IMG/VR virus record: IMGVR_UViG_3300008116_000055 | Coordinates: 163,542 to 227,541 of that record | From: a virus | Strand: one strand, 5' to 3' | DNA length: 64,000 bases | Shown here: in pieces, positions 54,819 through 63,808 of the stretch | How the letters are laid out: the number at the start of each line of letters is the position of its first letter | How positions within the stretch are numbered: the stretch's first letter is position 1 | Position numbers and translations under genes: made by a program | The notes under the pieces: generated by a model | What the model saw: the letters and a program-made list of their open reading frames with translations, nothing else | Databases searched by the model: none | What the model was told of the DNA's origin: nothing

Positions 54819-56044
54819 TTAACATATTCACAAAAGATATTGATTTAGAAAAGTACTTTGTTGTTACATACTTTTTAGAATCAAAAACATCATTAAGAGA
54901 GGCTGCATGGAATTTGGCTATTGGTCAAAGTATTGGTAACCCTAACAATAGAAGCGTGTGGGAAACTGAAGAAATGTTTTTGAACCATAGTTGTTTTATA
55001 ATGGAGGATGAAGATTATTTAAAATCTTTAAAAGAAGGTATTGTAAAATTTGCATTCCCATTGTCAAACATTAATTTGGAAGAAGATGGTATTTCACAAA
55101 TACTCTGTCATATAGCTGGAGGTCAAGTAGATATTTTAGAAATTCAAAAATGTCAAATACTAAATGTTGAATTACCTGAAAAAATAGAAGTTAAATTTAA
55201 ATTAAAACCCGCATTTGGTATAGATGGTTTTAGGGAATTTAATGGTGTAAACGGTAAACCTTTTTTTGGTGGTATAATTAAACCCAAAGTTGGTATGTCA
55301 CCTGAAGTTTTGTTAGAAGCCGTAAAAGAAATGGTACAAGGTGGTGTTAACTTCATTAAAGAAGATGAGTTATTAGCCAATCCCGACCATTGTCCTCTTG
55401 AAAAAAGAGTTCCATTAATCACTAATTGGTTAAGAGAAAACGCTCCAAATGTGATTTATTGTTTTTGTATTAATGGTGATAGTCCATATGCACTAGAAAG
55501 AGCAAAATTTGTTTCAGATAATGGTGGTAATGGTATACACATAAATGTTTGGAGTGGATTGGGGGTGTATAGAGCAATCAGAAAACAAAATCCTAATTTG
55601 TGGATACATTTCCAAAAAAGTGGTGATAAATTTTTTACAGATAAAAGAGCACCATTTCACATTTATTGGCCGGTTATCTGTAAAATCGCTGGTTGGTCTG
55701 GTGTTGATTCTATACACGCTGGTATGATTGGTGGTTACATGAATCAAGACGAAAAAGAATTAGAAGATTCTTTAAATGTTTTATGGAATTACAATATTGT
55801 ACCCGCATTAAGTTGTGGTATGCATCCCGGATTGGTACAATACATAAATGAATTGTTAAATAGTTTTGATTGGATGGCTAATGTTGGTGGTGCAATGCAC
55901 GGACACCCAATGGGTACTCTATCAGGTGGTTTAGCTATGAAACAAGCAATTAACAAAGAATTCGACAAAATAGAATATAAAACAGCCATTGAAAAGTGGG
56001 GAAATAAAGAATTTAATCCCGATTTGGCTTACAGATTTTTTTAA
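54815..56044 (+). CDS. RuBisCO-like protein (form IV-type)
   Basis: 409 aa, the length of a RuBisCO large-chain family member. Residues that correspond to the spinach enzyme: FGGIIKPKVGMSPE keeps K156 and K158 (K175, K177); GGVNFIKEDE keeps K182, D184, E185 (the carbamylated Lys and metal ligands K201, D203, E204); FHIYWP has H282 (H294); SIHAGMIGGY has H301 (H327); ALSCGMHPG has S333 (S379); MANVGGAMHGHP has the phosphate glycines. The loop-6 lysine (K334) is a Tyr (Y308), and R295 and N123 appear replaced. So it is likely an enolase, isomerase or decarboxylase on a sugar-derived substrate, not a carboxylase. 4-bp overlap with the cupin. Confidence 0.95.
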   Translation: MINIFTKDIDLEKYFVVTYFLESKTSLREAAWNLAIGQSIGNPNNRSVWETEEMFLNHSCFIMEDEDYLKSLKEGIVKFAFPLSNINLEEDGISQILCHIAGGQVDILEIQKCQILNVELPEKIEVKFKLKPAFGIDGFREFNGVNGKPFFGGIIKPKVGMSPEVLLEAVKEMVQGGVNFIKEDELLANPDHCPLEKRVPLITNWLRENAPNVIYCFCINGDSPYALERAKFVSDNGGNGIHINVWSGLGVYRAIRKQNPNLWIHFQKSGDKFFTDKRAPFHIYWPVICKIAGWSGVDSIHAGMIGGYMNQDEKELEDSLNVLWNYNIVPALSCGMHPGLVQYINELLNSFDWMANVGGAMHGHPMGTLSGGLAMKQAINKEFDKIEYKTAIEKWGNKEFNPDLAYRFF

Positions 56045-56050
56045 AATAAA

Positions 56051-56749
56051 ATGAGAATATTAATTACAAAATACCATAAAGCCGGTGATGTAATCGGATG
56101 GGAGAATGGAGTCGATAAACTTACAAACGGTGAGGATGTTTATATTGATGTAGAAGAGCAACCAACAACAATACCTGGTTTAAAATTTAAACCTCAAATG
56201 ATTGGTTATGATAATGATAATGAAGATTATTTTTGGAAGTTTTGTACTGCCGAAGTCTCTCAACAAAGTTACGATTTAGTAAAAGAAATCACAAAGGATT
56301 ATATGACACATGGTATATTAGAAATTGGAGTTTCAAGAAATTCTGATGGTTCTTTTTGCCACGCAATGTTGTTTAATAAGCCTGACCACATACCTTATTT
56401 AGGTGTCGATTTAGATGATAAATCTTATTTAAATAACTCATCTAAAAAAATACATACCATTCAAGAAAATTCATATAACCAAGAATTGATTAGAAATTAC
56501 ATGAAAGAAATTGGTATAGATAAAATATCAATTCTTTTTATTGATGGTCACCATTCGGTGAACACAGTTATTAATGATTGGTTATATTCAGATTTATTAT
56601 CTGATAATGGTATTGTTATTTTTCACGACACTAATTTTCATACAGGACCTACAATCTTTATCGAAGCAATTGACAGGAATCAATATGATGTGGTGAAATA
56701 TTTTGAAGAGTATAACGATTACGGAGTGTCTATTGCGTATAAAAAATAA
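56051..56749 (+). CDS. SAM-dependent methyltransferase
   Basis: 232 aa. THGILEIGVSRNSDGSFCHA (motif I E-I-G-V), HIPYLGVDLDDKSYLNNSSK (motif II D), ISILFIDGHHSVNTVINDWL (motif IV with D-G-H-H) then NGIVIFHDTNFHTGPTIFIE. Methyltransf_24-like. The first 75 residues are an additional domain of unknown role. Expected to modify a sugar in this pathway. Confidence 0.88.
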   Translation: MRILITKYHKAGDVIGWENGVDKLTNGEDVYIDVEEQPTTIPGLKFKPQMIGYDNDNEDYFWKFCTAEVSQQSYDLVKEITKDYMTHGILEIGVSRNSDGSFCHAMLFNKPDHIPYLGVDLDDKSYLNNSSKKIHTIQENSYNQELIRNYMKEIGIDKISILFIDGHHSVNTVINDWLYSDLLSDNGIVIFHDTNFHTGPTIFIEAIDRNQYDVVKYFEEYNDYGVSIAYKK

Positions 56750-56752
56750 TTT

Positions 56753-57592
56753 ATGAAAGTAGCGGTTTGTTATTCTGGAATGATTAGAGGGTTTTTAGGG
56801 AATATTGAAAACCACAAAGAATTTTTATTGTCAAAATATGATTGTGATGTTTACCTCAGTTTTTGGGATGTTTATGGATTTGGTTATTTACCATTTTCAA
56901 GATATAAATCTGATAAACACATTAGATTCAACATTGAAGAAAATAAGTGTGAAGTAATTCCAATTATTGAGTCTGACTTGATTAGTGAATCAATTAAAAA
57001 AGAAATAATACATAAATTAAATCCTAAAAATTACATATTTGAATCATTCAAATCATATGAACCAACACTACAAGAAAGGGAAAAACCTTTAATTGAAAAA
57101 TATGAATACAATGAAACAAATTGTAATATCGGTCAACTATTGGCTTGGAATACCTTAGGTGGTTATTATAGAATATACAAATGTGGTGAAATGGTTAAAA
57201 ATTCTAACATTAATTACGATGTTGTTGTTAGAATGAGACCTGATAGTATTTTAGAAAATACGGTGATTTTACAAAAACCGGAAAATAGTATCATATATGG
57301 TAATCAACACGCATCTTGGGGTAATGACACAATAAATGATTCTTTATTATATGGTAATATGGAATCGATGGAAATCTATAGAAATATGCACAATCATTTA
57401 ATAGACATATTTCACAAGACCCAAGGACCCGGTAACGCTGCTGAACATTTATTGTATGTTTATTTAACAAGTATGGGTTTAAAAATAAACAAAGATTTAT
57501 ATGCACCAACACACAGTTATCACAATTATAGAGAAAAAGAAAAGTCTGAAGAATTACAAAATTCAATTTGGTTTAAAGAATTAGGAAAATAA
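56753..57592 (+). CDS. Glycosyltransferase-like CYSGM family, copy 2
   Basis: 279 aa. VAVCYSGMIRGFLGNIENHK, KYDCDVYLSFWDVYGFGYLP, YKCGEMVKNSNINYDVVVRM with RPDS, and LLYGNMESMEIYRNMHNHLI. Same domain plan as 52297 and 57592. The ATG of the next gene overlaps its stop by 1 bp. Substrate unknown. Confidence 0.85.
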   Translation: MKVAVCYSGMIRGFLGNIENHKEFLLSKYDCDVYLSFWDVYGFGYLPFSRYKSDKHIRFNIEENKCEVIPIIESDLISESIKKEIIHKLNPKNYIFESFKSYEPTLQEREKPLIEKYEYNETNCNIGQLLAWNTLGGYYRIYKCGEMVKNSNINYDVVVRMRPDSILENTVILQKPENSIIYGNQHASWGNDTINDSLLYGNMESMEIYRNMHNHLIDIFHKTQGPGNAAEHLLYVYLTSMGLKINKDLYAPTHSYHNYREKEKSEELQNSIWFKELGK

Positions 57593-58395
57593 TGAAAGTT
57601 GCTGTTTGTTATTCTGGTATGTTGAGGGGATTTGAAGATTTTATAAAAAATCATCATGACTTTTTATTGTCAAAATATGACTGCGATATCTACTTGAATT
57701 TTTGGGACGTATATGGGTATGGTGTTCAACCATATTCTAAGTATACATCCAAAAATCATTATCGATTTACAGGATTTCATGGTGAAAATAAAAATAAAAT
57801 CGAAGTCATACCAATAACAGAATCTGAATTAATAGACGATGAAACAAAAGATAGGATAATATCAAAACTAAAACCAAAAGATTTTGTTTTTGACTCATTT
57901 GTTTCAATGGAGCCATTTTTTGAAGAAAAGGAAAAATATTTTTACAAAAGGTGGGATTTAGATTCTATGAGTTTGCAATTACCATCACTATTAATGATGA
58001 ATGTCATGGGAATGTATTATCGAATATATAAATGTGGTGAAATGGTACAAAATTCTGGTGTAAAATATGATATTGTTGTTAGAAATAGGACTGACACGAC
58101 CTTTACAAGCGAATTGATTTTACAAAAACCCGAGCCAAATACAATTTACACTAATTCAGTACAATCTTGGCCCGAAGCAGTAAATGATACACTACTTTAT
58201 GGTAACATGGATGTAATGTGGAAATATCAAAAAATGTATCTTGATTTATTTTCACTTTGGGATGAAGTGGCGGTGTGGAATTCTGCAGAACATTTATTAT
58301 ACAAGTATTTAAAGACAAACAATTTTATAATAAATTCAGATTTGTCAATGATGACACATAATGAGAATACATACAAACTAAGGAAATCGAAATGA
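57592..58395 (+). CDS. Glycosyltransferase-like CYSGM family, copy 3
   Basis: 267 aa. VAVCYSGMLRGFEDFIKNHH, KYDCDIYLNFWDVYGYGVQP, YKCGEMVQNSGVKYDIVVRN with RTDT, LLYGNMDVMWKYQKMYLDLF. Closer to copy 2 than to copy 1. 4-bp overlap with the next gene. Confidence 0.85.
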   Translation: MKVAVCYSGMLRGFEDFIKNHHDFLLSKYDCDIYLNFWDVYGYGVQPYSKYTSKNHYRFTGFHGENKNKIEVIPITESELIDDETKDRIISKLKPKDFVFDSFVSMEPFFEEKEKYFYKRWDLDSMSLQLPSLLMMNVMGMYYRIYKCGEMVQNSGVKYDIVVRNRTDTTFTSELILQKPEPNTIYTNSVQSWPEAVNDTLLYGNMDVMWKYQKMYLDLFSLWDEVAVWNSAEHLLYKYLKTNNFIINSDLSMMTHNENTYKLRKSK

Positions 58396-59303
58396 ATTTT
58401 ATAAATAGACTATTCAATAATAAAAATGATAAAGACATGATTCAAAATTTGAGATTTTTAATTAATACTCATGATAAAAACTTGTCTTTAGCGGAATTGT
58501 CTTTAAAACATTTTTTTAAACATAATAAAAGAGATGATTTAAAAATAACAATTGTAAGTAATAAATTTAATACGGAAGATTTAAAATATTCCGATAAAGT
58601 CACATATTATAGTAGTAATATTAACTTACATTGTCAAGGATATCATTTTAAAGAAACTATGCTTAGTGCTTTAAAAGAAATAAGTGAGGATTACATTTTC
58701 TTTTTATTAGATGATTATTTTTTTATTGAAGAAATAAAATACCATGATTTAAACGATGCATTGAATTTAATTAAATGTGAAAATATTGACTATTTTGGTT
58801 TTGATGATATTGGTGGTATTTTAAAACTTAGCGATTTTGAAAAATTAAATAGTTCTTGTGAAAGTAATATTAAGGATGAACTTTATTTAAGACATAAGGA
58901 TTATCAATATTTGTTTAGCGTACAACCATGTATTTGGAAAAGAAAATCACTAATTGAATTATTGGAAAGTCATGAAAATATATCATTACATGATTTGGAT
59001 GAGACGAAACCATATATTAGAGAGTCCGGTTTAAAATTTAAAAGTACAATGTCAGGATTAAGGTCCTGTTTTGATTATGCTTTTAATATTGATTTACAAA
59101 AAAGACCTGATGATTATTATATTATCGCATACACTGAGATAGTAAGACACGGGTGTTTTAACATACCTGAAAACGGTAAACCAGTAAGTCCAAATGACTA
59201 TAGTGTAAGATTTACATATAACTTAATTGAAGAGGAGGATTTGGGTAGTAAAAAAGAATTTAGACACCTGTTACCACCTTCTCTACACAAACTAAACAAT
59301 TAA
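58392..59303 (+). CDS. Glycosyltransferase family 2-like
   Basis: 303 aa. NLRFLINTHDKNLSLAELSL start of a GT-A fold, KITIVSNKFNTEDLKYSD, EDYIFFLLDDYFFIEEIKYH (D-D motif), FSVQPCIWKRKSLIELLESH. Metal-binding DD is present. Donor and acceptor unknown. Confidence 0.83.
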   Translation: MNFINRLFNNKNDKDMIQNLRFLINTHDKNLSLAELSLKHFFKHNKRDDLKITIVSNKFNTEDLKYSDKVTYYSSNINLHCQGYHFKETMLSALKEISEDYIFFLLDDYFFIEEIKYHDLNDALNLIKCENIDYFGFDDIGGILKLSDFEKLNSSCESNIKDELYLRHKDYQYLFSVQPCIWKRKSLIELLESHENISLHDLDETKPYIRESGLKFKSTMSGLRSCFDYAFNIDLQKRPDDYYIIAYTEIVRHGCFNIPENGKPVSPNDYSVRFTYNLIEEEDLGSKKEFRHLLPPSLHKLNN

Positions 59304-59304
59304 A

Positions 59305-60251
59305 ATGAAAGTAACTTGTTATTTTGAAAGAGGTGCGTTACATTGGTCTAATATCAGTGCACATAATTTTGTTTATAACAAATTGGTGGAGATGTATCCT
59401 GAGATTGAATTTAATGCGGTACACACCGCGTGTGATATAATCACACAACCTGATGGTTCCCAACAATCAATGAGAAGTTATACAAACTATACCGGACCCG
59501 CTTGTAGATATGGTCCTTTTTGGATGGTTATTCAAAACGTAGAAAACAAAAAATATTTCGTTGTTTCATATTGGGACAAATTAAATGATTTTTTTCACAC
59601 CAACTGGGATACAGAAAACTGTGTTGAGATTTTTACAAGTATTGGGTTACATAAGGACGACATTTTTTATAAAAAACTTGATTTACCATATACTCCAACT
59701 TCCTTTGTTGGTTCTACTTTGGAAAATGAAAGAAGAATTGAAAATCTATATTCTAATAGGTTATCAATGAACAAGACCAGTATTATCGATAAGACAAAGA
59801 GGAAATTAGGTCTACATAATATAAAAGATTCTTATGGTAGGTTGTATCCTGATAAATTAATTTTTAGAGGTTATACTTACCTTTTTAGAAAACACTTAAT
59901 TAATGACAGTAGATTTGACATTAGAGTGGATAAAGTAGATGAACCAACCTATTTAAGTGAATTAGATTCCTATGCTTTAAATTTTAGTCCAAATGGTGCC
60001 GGTGAAATATGTTTTAGAGACTTTGAAATTATGGGTTTAGGTTCCGCACTGTTTAGACAAAAGTTAGGTGTGGAGTTTCACAATAAATTAATACCAAACT
60101 ACCATTATATATCGTTGAAGAAGTTAAAGGTGATTATGATTTTATTGACTTTGTTGCGGAAAATGGTAGAAAATGGTACGAGGAAAACGGTACCGCAGAA
60201 AAAAACGCAGAAATAATTGTAAATCTAATTGATTTTAATAAAATTAAGTAA
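59305..60251 (+). CDS. Glycosyltransferase-like protein, frameshifted near its 3' end
   Basis: The zero frame (59305-60216) gives 303 aa whose last 40 residues are lysine-rich nonsense. From 60111, shifted by one base, the sequence continues IVEEVKGDYDFIDFVAENGR, KWYEENGTAEKNAEIIVNLI to a stop at 60251, a typical C-terminal helix of glycosyltransferases. The intact protein would be about 315 aa. The middle ALNFSPNGAGEICFRDFEIM resembles the nucleotide-binding end of GT-B enzymes. So the gene is either broken by a 1-base indel, or the sequence has an error here. Placed in the glycan operon. Confidence 0.8.
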
Positions 60252-60302
60252 ATAGACCATTTATTTTCAGACTAAAAATTATTAAATTTTGAAAAAATAC
60301 TT

Positions 60303-61136
60303 ATGAATAACCCAAATATTGTTGTCACATTTACCACAATACCTTCAAGATTAATCAGTAATCACCAATTCGACATGAGATATTGTTTGGATTCGTTGTT
60401 AAATCAATCCTATGAGGGAGAATATGAGGTACATCTAAACATTCCATATGTTTGTAAAAAAATAAACACTGAGTACGTTATACCAGAATGGTTGACAGAA
60501 CTTGAAACTTCAAACAAAAGATTAAAAATTTTTAGAACCGAAGACTACGGACCACTAACAAAATTATTACCAACTTTAGAGAGAATTGAAGAGGATGAAA
60601 CTATAATTATTGTTGTTGATGATGATTTGGTTTACCATTCGGATATGGTAAAAGAACATGTAAACAATCAAAGTAAATGGTTAGATTCTCCTGTTGGGTA
60701 TGATGGTATGCGTTCTAGAAATGAAGACGGAACTTTTTCAAATTTCTTTGGTGACACGAGGGACCATTATTACTCAGGTACTCACAGAGATTCCAGAGTT
60801 GATATTCTACAACATTACAAAACAATCTCGTACAAAAGAAGATATTTTGGTGACGACTTTAAGGAGTTTGTTGAAAAATATTATACATGGAACGATGACC
60901 TTTTTGTTTCGGCGTATTTTGCGAGTAAAAAAATTGATAGATACACCACATATTATGAAAACGATGTGGTTTACGGACCTTATGATGAATGGTTAGCAAA
61001 TGTTGGTAAAACATTCCCATTAATTCAAAGTACACATCACGAATCCATTGAAGGGTGTAACCTTTTTAGGAGAGATAACGATGATGATAATTCTTCACAA
61101 TTATATAAATTCATCGATTCAGGATATCAAAAATAA
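60303..61136 (+). CDS. GT-A glycosyltransferase
   Basis: 277 aa. IVVTFTTIPSRLISNHQFDM, CLDSLLNQSYEGEYEVHLNI, FRTEDYGPLTKLLPTLERIE (D-Y-G-P substrate loop), IIIVVDDDLVYHSDMVKEHV with the DDD metal site. C-terminal half YYTWNDDLFVSAYFASKKID completes the fold. Donor unknown. Preceded by a 51-bp gap after the frameshifted gene. Confidence 0.88.
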   Translation: MNNPNIVVTFTTIPSRLISNHQFDMRYCLDSLLNQSYEGEYEVHLNIPYVCKKINTEYVIPEWLTELETSNKRLKIFRTEDYGPLTKLLPTLERIEEDETIIIVVDDDLVYHSDMVKEHVNNQSKWLDSPVGYDGMRSRNEDGTFSNFFGDTRDHYYSGTHRDSRVDILQHYKTISYKRRYFGDDFKEFVEKYYTWNDDLFVSAYFASKKIDRYTTYYENDVVYGPYDEWLANVGKTFPLIQSTHHESIEGCNLFRRDNDDDNSSQLYKFIDSGYQK

Positions 61137-61144
61137 TAAAAAAC

Positions 61145-63517
61145 ATGCTAGGTAATTTACACAAGATAATGTCATTTGAAAATAAAATGGTAGAACCAAC
61201 TATCATTGATTCAAATCAAATTGAAAAATTAGTACACGGATTATTAAATGTACACGAAAATAATATTGAAGGTGATGTAGTTGAATTTGGTTGTTTTGTT
61301 GGTGAGTCATCAAAATACCTTATGAAAACGTTAGTTGAATTAAATTCAAATAAAAAACTATACGTTTACGATTCATTTGAAGGGTTACCTGATTTAACCA
61401 AATGGGAAGAAAATAGTGGATGGAGAGCAGGAACATTGAAAACAAGTGAAGAGGTTCTTATTAGTAATTTTGAAACAAATGGTTTACCGTTACCTATAAT
61501 TCATAAGGATTGGTTTTCAAATGTTCCTCAGGAAAATATACCTGAGAAGATATCTTTCGCTTTTTTAGATGGAGACTTCTATAATTCAATATACGATAGT
61601 CTAAGTAAAATTTATGACAAAGTTGTTGATGGTGGTTTTATTTTCTTTCATGATTATAAAAGACCTGACTTACCAGGTGTTGATGCGGCGATAAGAGATT
61701 TCTTACAAGAAAGAGGTTTAGAATACCATGTGATAGAGGTTACAAACCAAGTAGGTTTAATGATTAAAAATAGACAAAACCTAAACGTAGAAGAAATATT
61801 TCCAGGTAAAAAAACATTTGAACCTAATAAAAATTTAACAATAGTTACAGGATTATGGAATATTAATAGAGTTGGTAGACCTTTTGACCACTACATAACT
61901 CATTTTAAAAAATTCTTGGAGATACCTCAAAATTTATTCATTTACATCCCTAAAGAGTATGTGGACATGGTTTGGGAGGTTAGAAGTAAAGAAAACACTT
62001 TTGTTAAAATTTACGAACTTGACGATGTTAAAAATCTTTATGCACCATTTTGGGATAAAACTCAAGAAATTAGAACAAGTCCTGAATGGTTAAGTTTAGC
62101 GGGTTGGTTACCGGAATCACCACAAGCAAAATTAGAATGGTATAATCCAATTGTACAATCCAAAATGTTTATGTTACATGACGCATCAATTTGGAATCCT
62201 TTTGGTACTGAATATTTCTTTTGGTTAGATGCCGGAATCACTAACACAGTTCCAAGTACTCATTTAATTGAAAATAATGTTCTTCATAAATTAACCGATT
62301 TTGGTAACCCGTTTTTATTCTTAAGTTATCCATATGAAGCAGAAAACGAAATACATGGTTTCAAATTTGATATGATGAATGAATTATCTCACGACACTGT
62401 TAAATACGTTTGTCGTGGAGGATTGTTTGGTGGACATAAAGACCAATTACACGAGGCGAATTCAACTTATTATCCAACTTTAACAAGGACATTGAATGCA
62501 AATTATATGGGAACCGAAGAAAGTATTTTTACTATCATGTCCTATAATGAACCACACATCTATAAAAGATATGAATTAGATGCAAACGGTTTAATTGGTA
62601 AATTCACACAAGCGATTATTGATAATAATGTAAATCTTACAGTATCGGATAAAATTAAACCTCAAACAAATGTAAAAAAATATACAGATAATGATGTTAG
62701 TAATTATAAAACTAACTTATATATTTTAACATTCAATTTTCCCGAACAGGTTTTACATACCATATCATCTATGGAAAAAACACCTGATTGGTTAAATAGA
62801 CCTCATTTAGTACTGTTAGATAATTCAACCACCGAAGAAGTTAGAGAACAAAATAGAGAAATTGCTCAACGTTATAATTTCGAGTATATTAGTTTAGGTG
62901 GTAATACTGGAATATGTGGTGGACGACAAGCAGCTGCGGAACATTTTCATGAATCAGATGCGGACTTTATGTTTTTCTTTGAAGATGACATGACGGTAAA
63001 TCCACCCGAATACGAAGGTCAATTCTGTAGAAATGGTTTTAGAAAATACATACCAAATCTTTACAATTTATTACATAGAATAATGTTAAAAGAAGAATTT
63101 GATTTTTTGAAACTAACGTTTACTGAAGTATATTTTGATAACGATAAACAATGTTCTTGGTACAACGTGCCTCAACACGTTAGAACAAAATATTGGCCAA
63201 ACTATGATAAATTACCGGTTAGTGGTTTAGACCCTAATGTACCTTTAACCGATTTTAAAAATATTAGAGTTATGGATGGATTATCATATATAGATGGTGA
63301 CATATATTATGCTAACTGGCCAATGATTGTGAGTAAATCAGGTAATCAAAAAATGTTTATTGATGTAAAATGGGGACACCCTTTTGAGCAAACTTGGATG
63401 TCTCATAATTTTCAACAAACAAGAGAGGGTTCTTTAAAACCGGCGGTTTTGTTAGCATCACCAATTTGGCACGATAGGATTAAACATTATAGTGCTAGTG
63501 AAAGAAGAGAAAATTAA
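61145..63517 (+). CDS. Three-domain protein: methyltransferase, HtrL/YibB-like, GT-A
   Basis: 790 aa. Residues about 35-215: TylF-type methyltransferase (EGDVVEFGCFVGESSKYLMK, YVYDSFEGLPDLTKWEENSG, ISFAFLDGDFYNSIYDSLSK, GGFIFFHDYKRP). Residues 230-500: HtrL/YibB-like putative transferase (LTIVTGLWNINRVGRPFDHY, EYFFWLDAGITNTVPSTHLI, VKYVCRGGLFGGHKDQLHE). Residues 520-790: GT2-like (LYILTFNFPEQVLHTISSME, DADFMFFFEDDMTVNPPEYE with ED-D). One chain could therefore methylate and add sugars. Last gene of the operon. Confidence 0.9.
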   Translation: MLGNLHKIMSFENKMVEPTIIDSNQIEKLVHGLLNVHENNIEGDVVEFGCFVGESSKYLMKTLVELNSNKKLYVYDSFEGLPDLTKWEENSGWRAGTLKTSEEVLISNFETNGLPLPIIHKDWFSNVPQENIPEKISFAFLDGDFYNSIYDSLSKIYDKVVDGGFIFFHDYKRPDLPGVDAAIRDFLQERGLEYHVIEVTNQVGLMIKNRQNLNVEEIFPGKKTFEPNKNLTIVTGLWNINRVGRPFDHYITHFKKFLEIPQNLFIYIPKEYVDMVWEVRSKENTFVKIYELDDVKNLYAPFWDKTQEIRTSPEWLSLAGWLPESPQAKLEWYNPIVQSKMFMLHDASIWNPFGTEYFFWLDAGITNTVPSTHLIENNVLHKLTDFGNPFLFLSYPYEAENEIHGFKFDMMNELSHDTVKYVCRGGLFGGHKDQLHEANSTYYPTLTRTLNANYMGTEESIFTIMSYNEPHIYKRYELDANGLIGKFTQAIIDNNVNLTVSDKIKPQTNVKKYTDNDVSNYKTNLYILTFNFPEQVLHTISSMEKTPDWLNRPHLVLLDNSTTEEVREQNREIAQRYNFEYISLGGNTGICGGRQAAAEHFHESDADFMFFFEDDMTVNPPEYEGQFCRNGFRKYIPNLYNLLHRIMLKEEFDFLKLTFTEVYFDNDKQCSWYNVPQHVRTKYWPNYDKLPVSGLDPNVPLTDFKNIRVMDGLSYIDGDIYYANWPMIVSKSGNQKMFIDVKWGHPFEQTWMSHNFQQTREGSLKPAVLLASPIWHDRIKHYSASERREN

Positions 63518-63519
63518 AG

Positions 63520-63527
63520 TATTTATA
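63520..63527 (+). promoter_or_regulatory. TATTTATA box before 63581-63808
   Basis: Perfect box, 53 bp before the GTG start, in a 63-bp gap after the long operon. Confidence 0.5.
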
Positions 63528-63580
63528 ATAAATCGACTTGAAGTCATAAATGTTTTAATACCCCTATATGGACCCCGATA

Positions 63581-63808
63581 GTGATAAGCAAACTGAAACA
63601 CAAGGAGACGAGATTGACCCTTTATCGAGATACATCTCTAATGTTAGCGATGTTCTTTCTCCCCTTTGGGTACGACGCTTTATTCAAGTTATTGATGGAG
63701 GTCACTGGCTCGTATTGGGTTGCAGATATAATTTTCTACTTCATTTCAGGATGTTTTTGGTTATCGTATATATTGTTTTCACGAACAATATCTAAAAAAA
63801 CTAATTAA
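63581..63808 (+). CDS. Small two-span membrane protein (GTG start)
   Basis: 75 aa starting at a GTG: MISKLKHKETRLTLYRDTSL, then spans MLAMFFLPFGYDALFKLLME and WVADIIFYFISGCFWLSYIL, tail FSRTISKKTN. I recall similar sequences in phages as unnamed membrane proteins. The alternative frame from ATG 63568 covers the same bases, but its translation looks like a shifted frame. Its end overlaps the convergent gene by 8 bp. Confidence 0.72.
   Translation: MISKLKHKETRLTLYRDTSLMLAMFFLPFGYDALFKLLMEVTGSYWVADIIFYFISGCFWLSYILFSRTISKKTN

Noticed and set aside
54815-56044. Genuine carbon-fixing RuBisCO
   Set aside because: The loop-6 lysine (K334) is replaced by Tyr and N123/R295 equivalents are changed; there is no small subunit or phosphoribulokinase.
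63568-63795. Plus-strand frame starting with ATG at 63568
   Set aside because: Overlaps the GTG-started frame (63581). The latter gives a coherent two-span membrane protein that I recognise from other phages, the former looks like a shifted frame.
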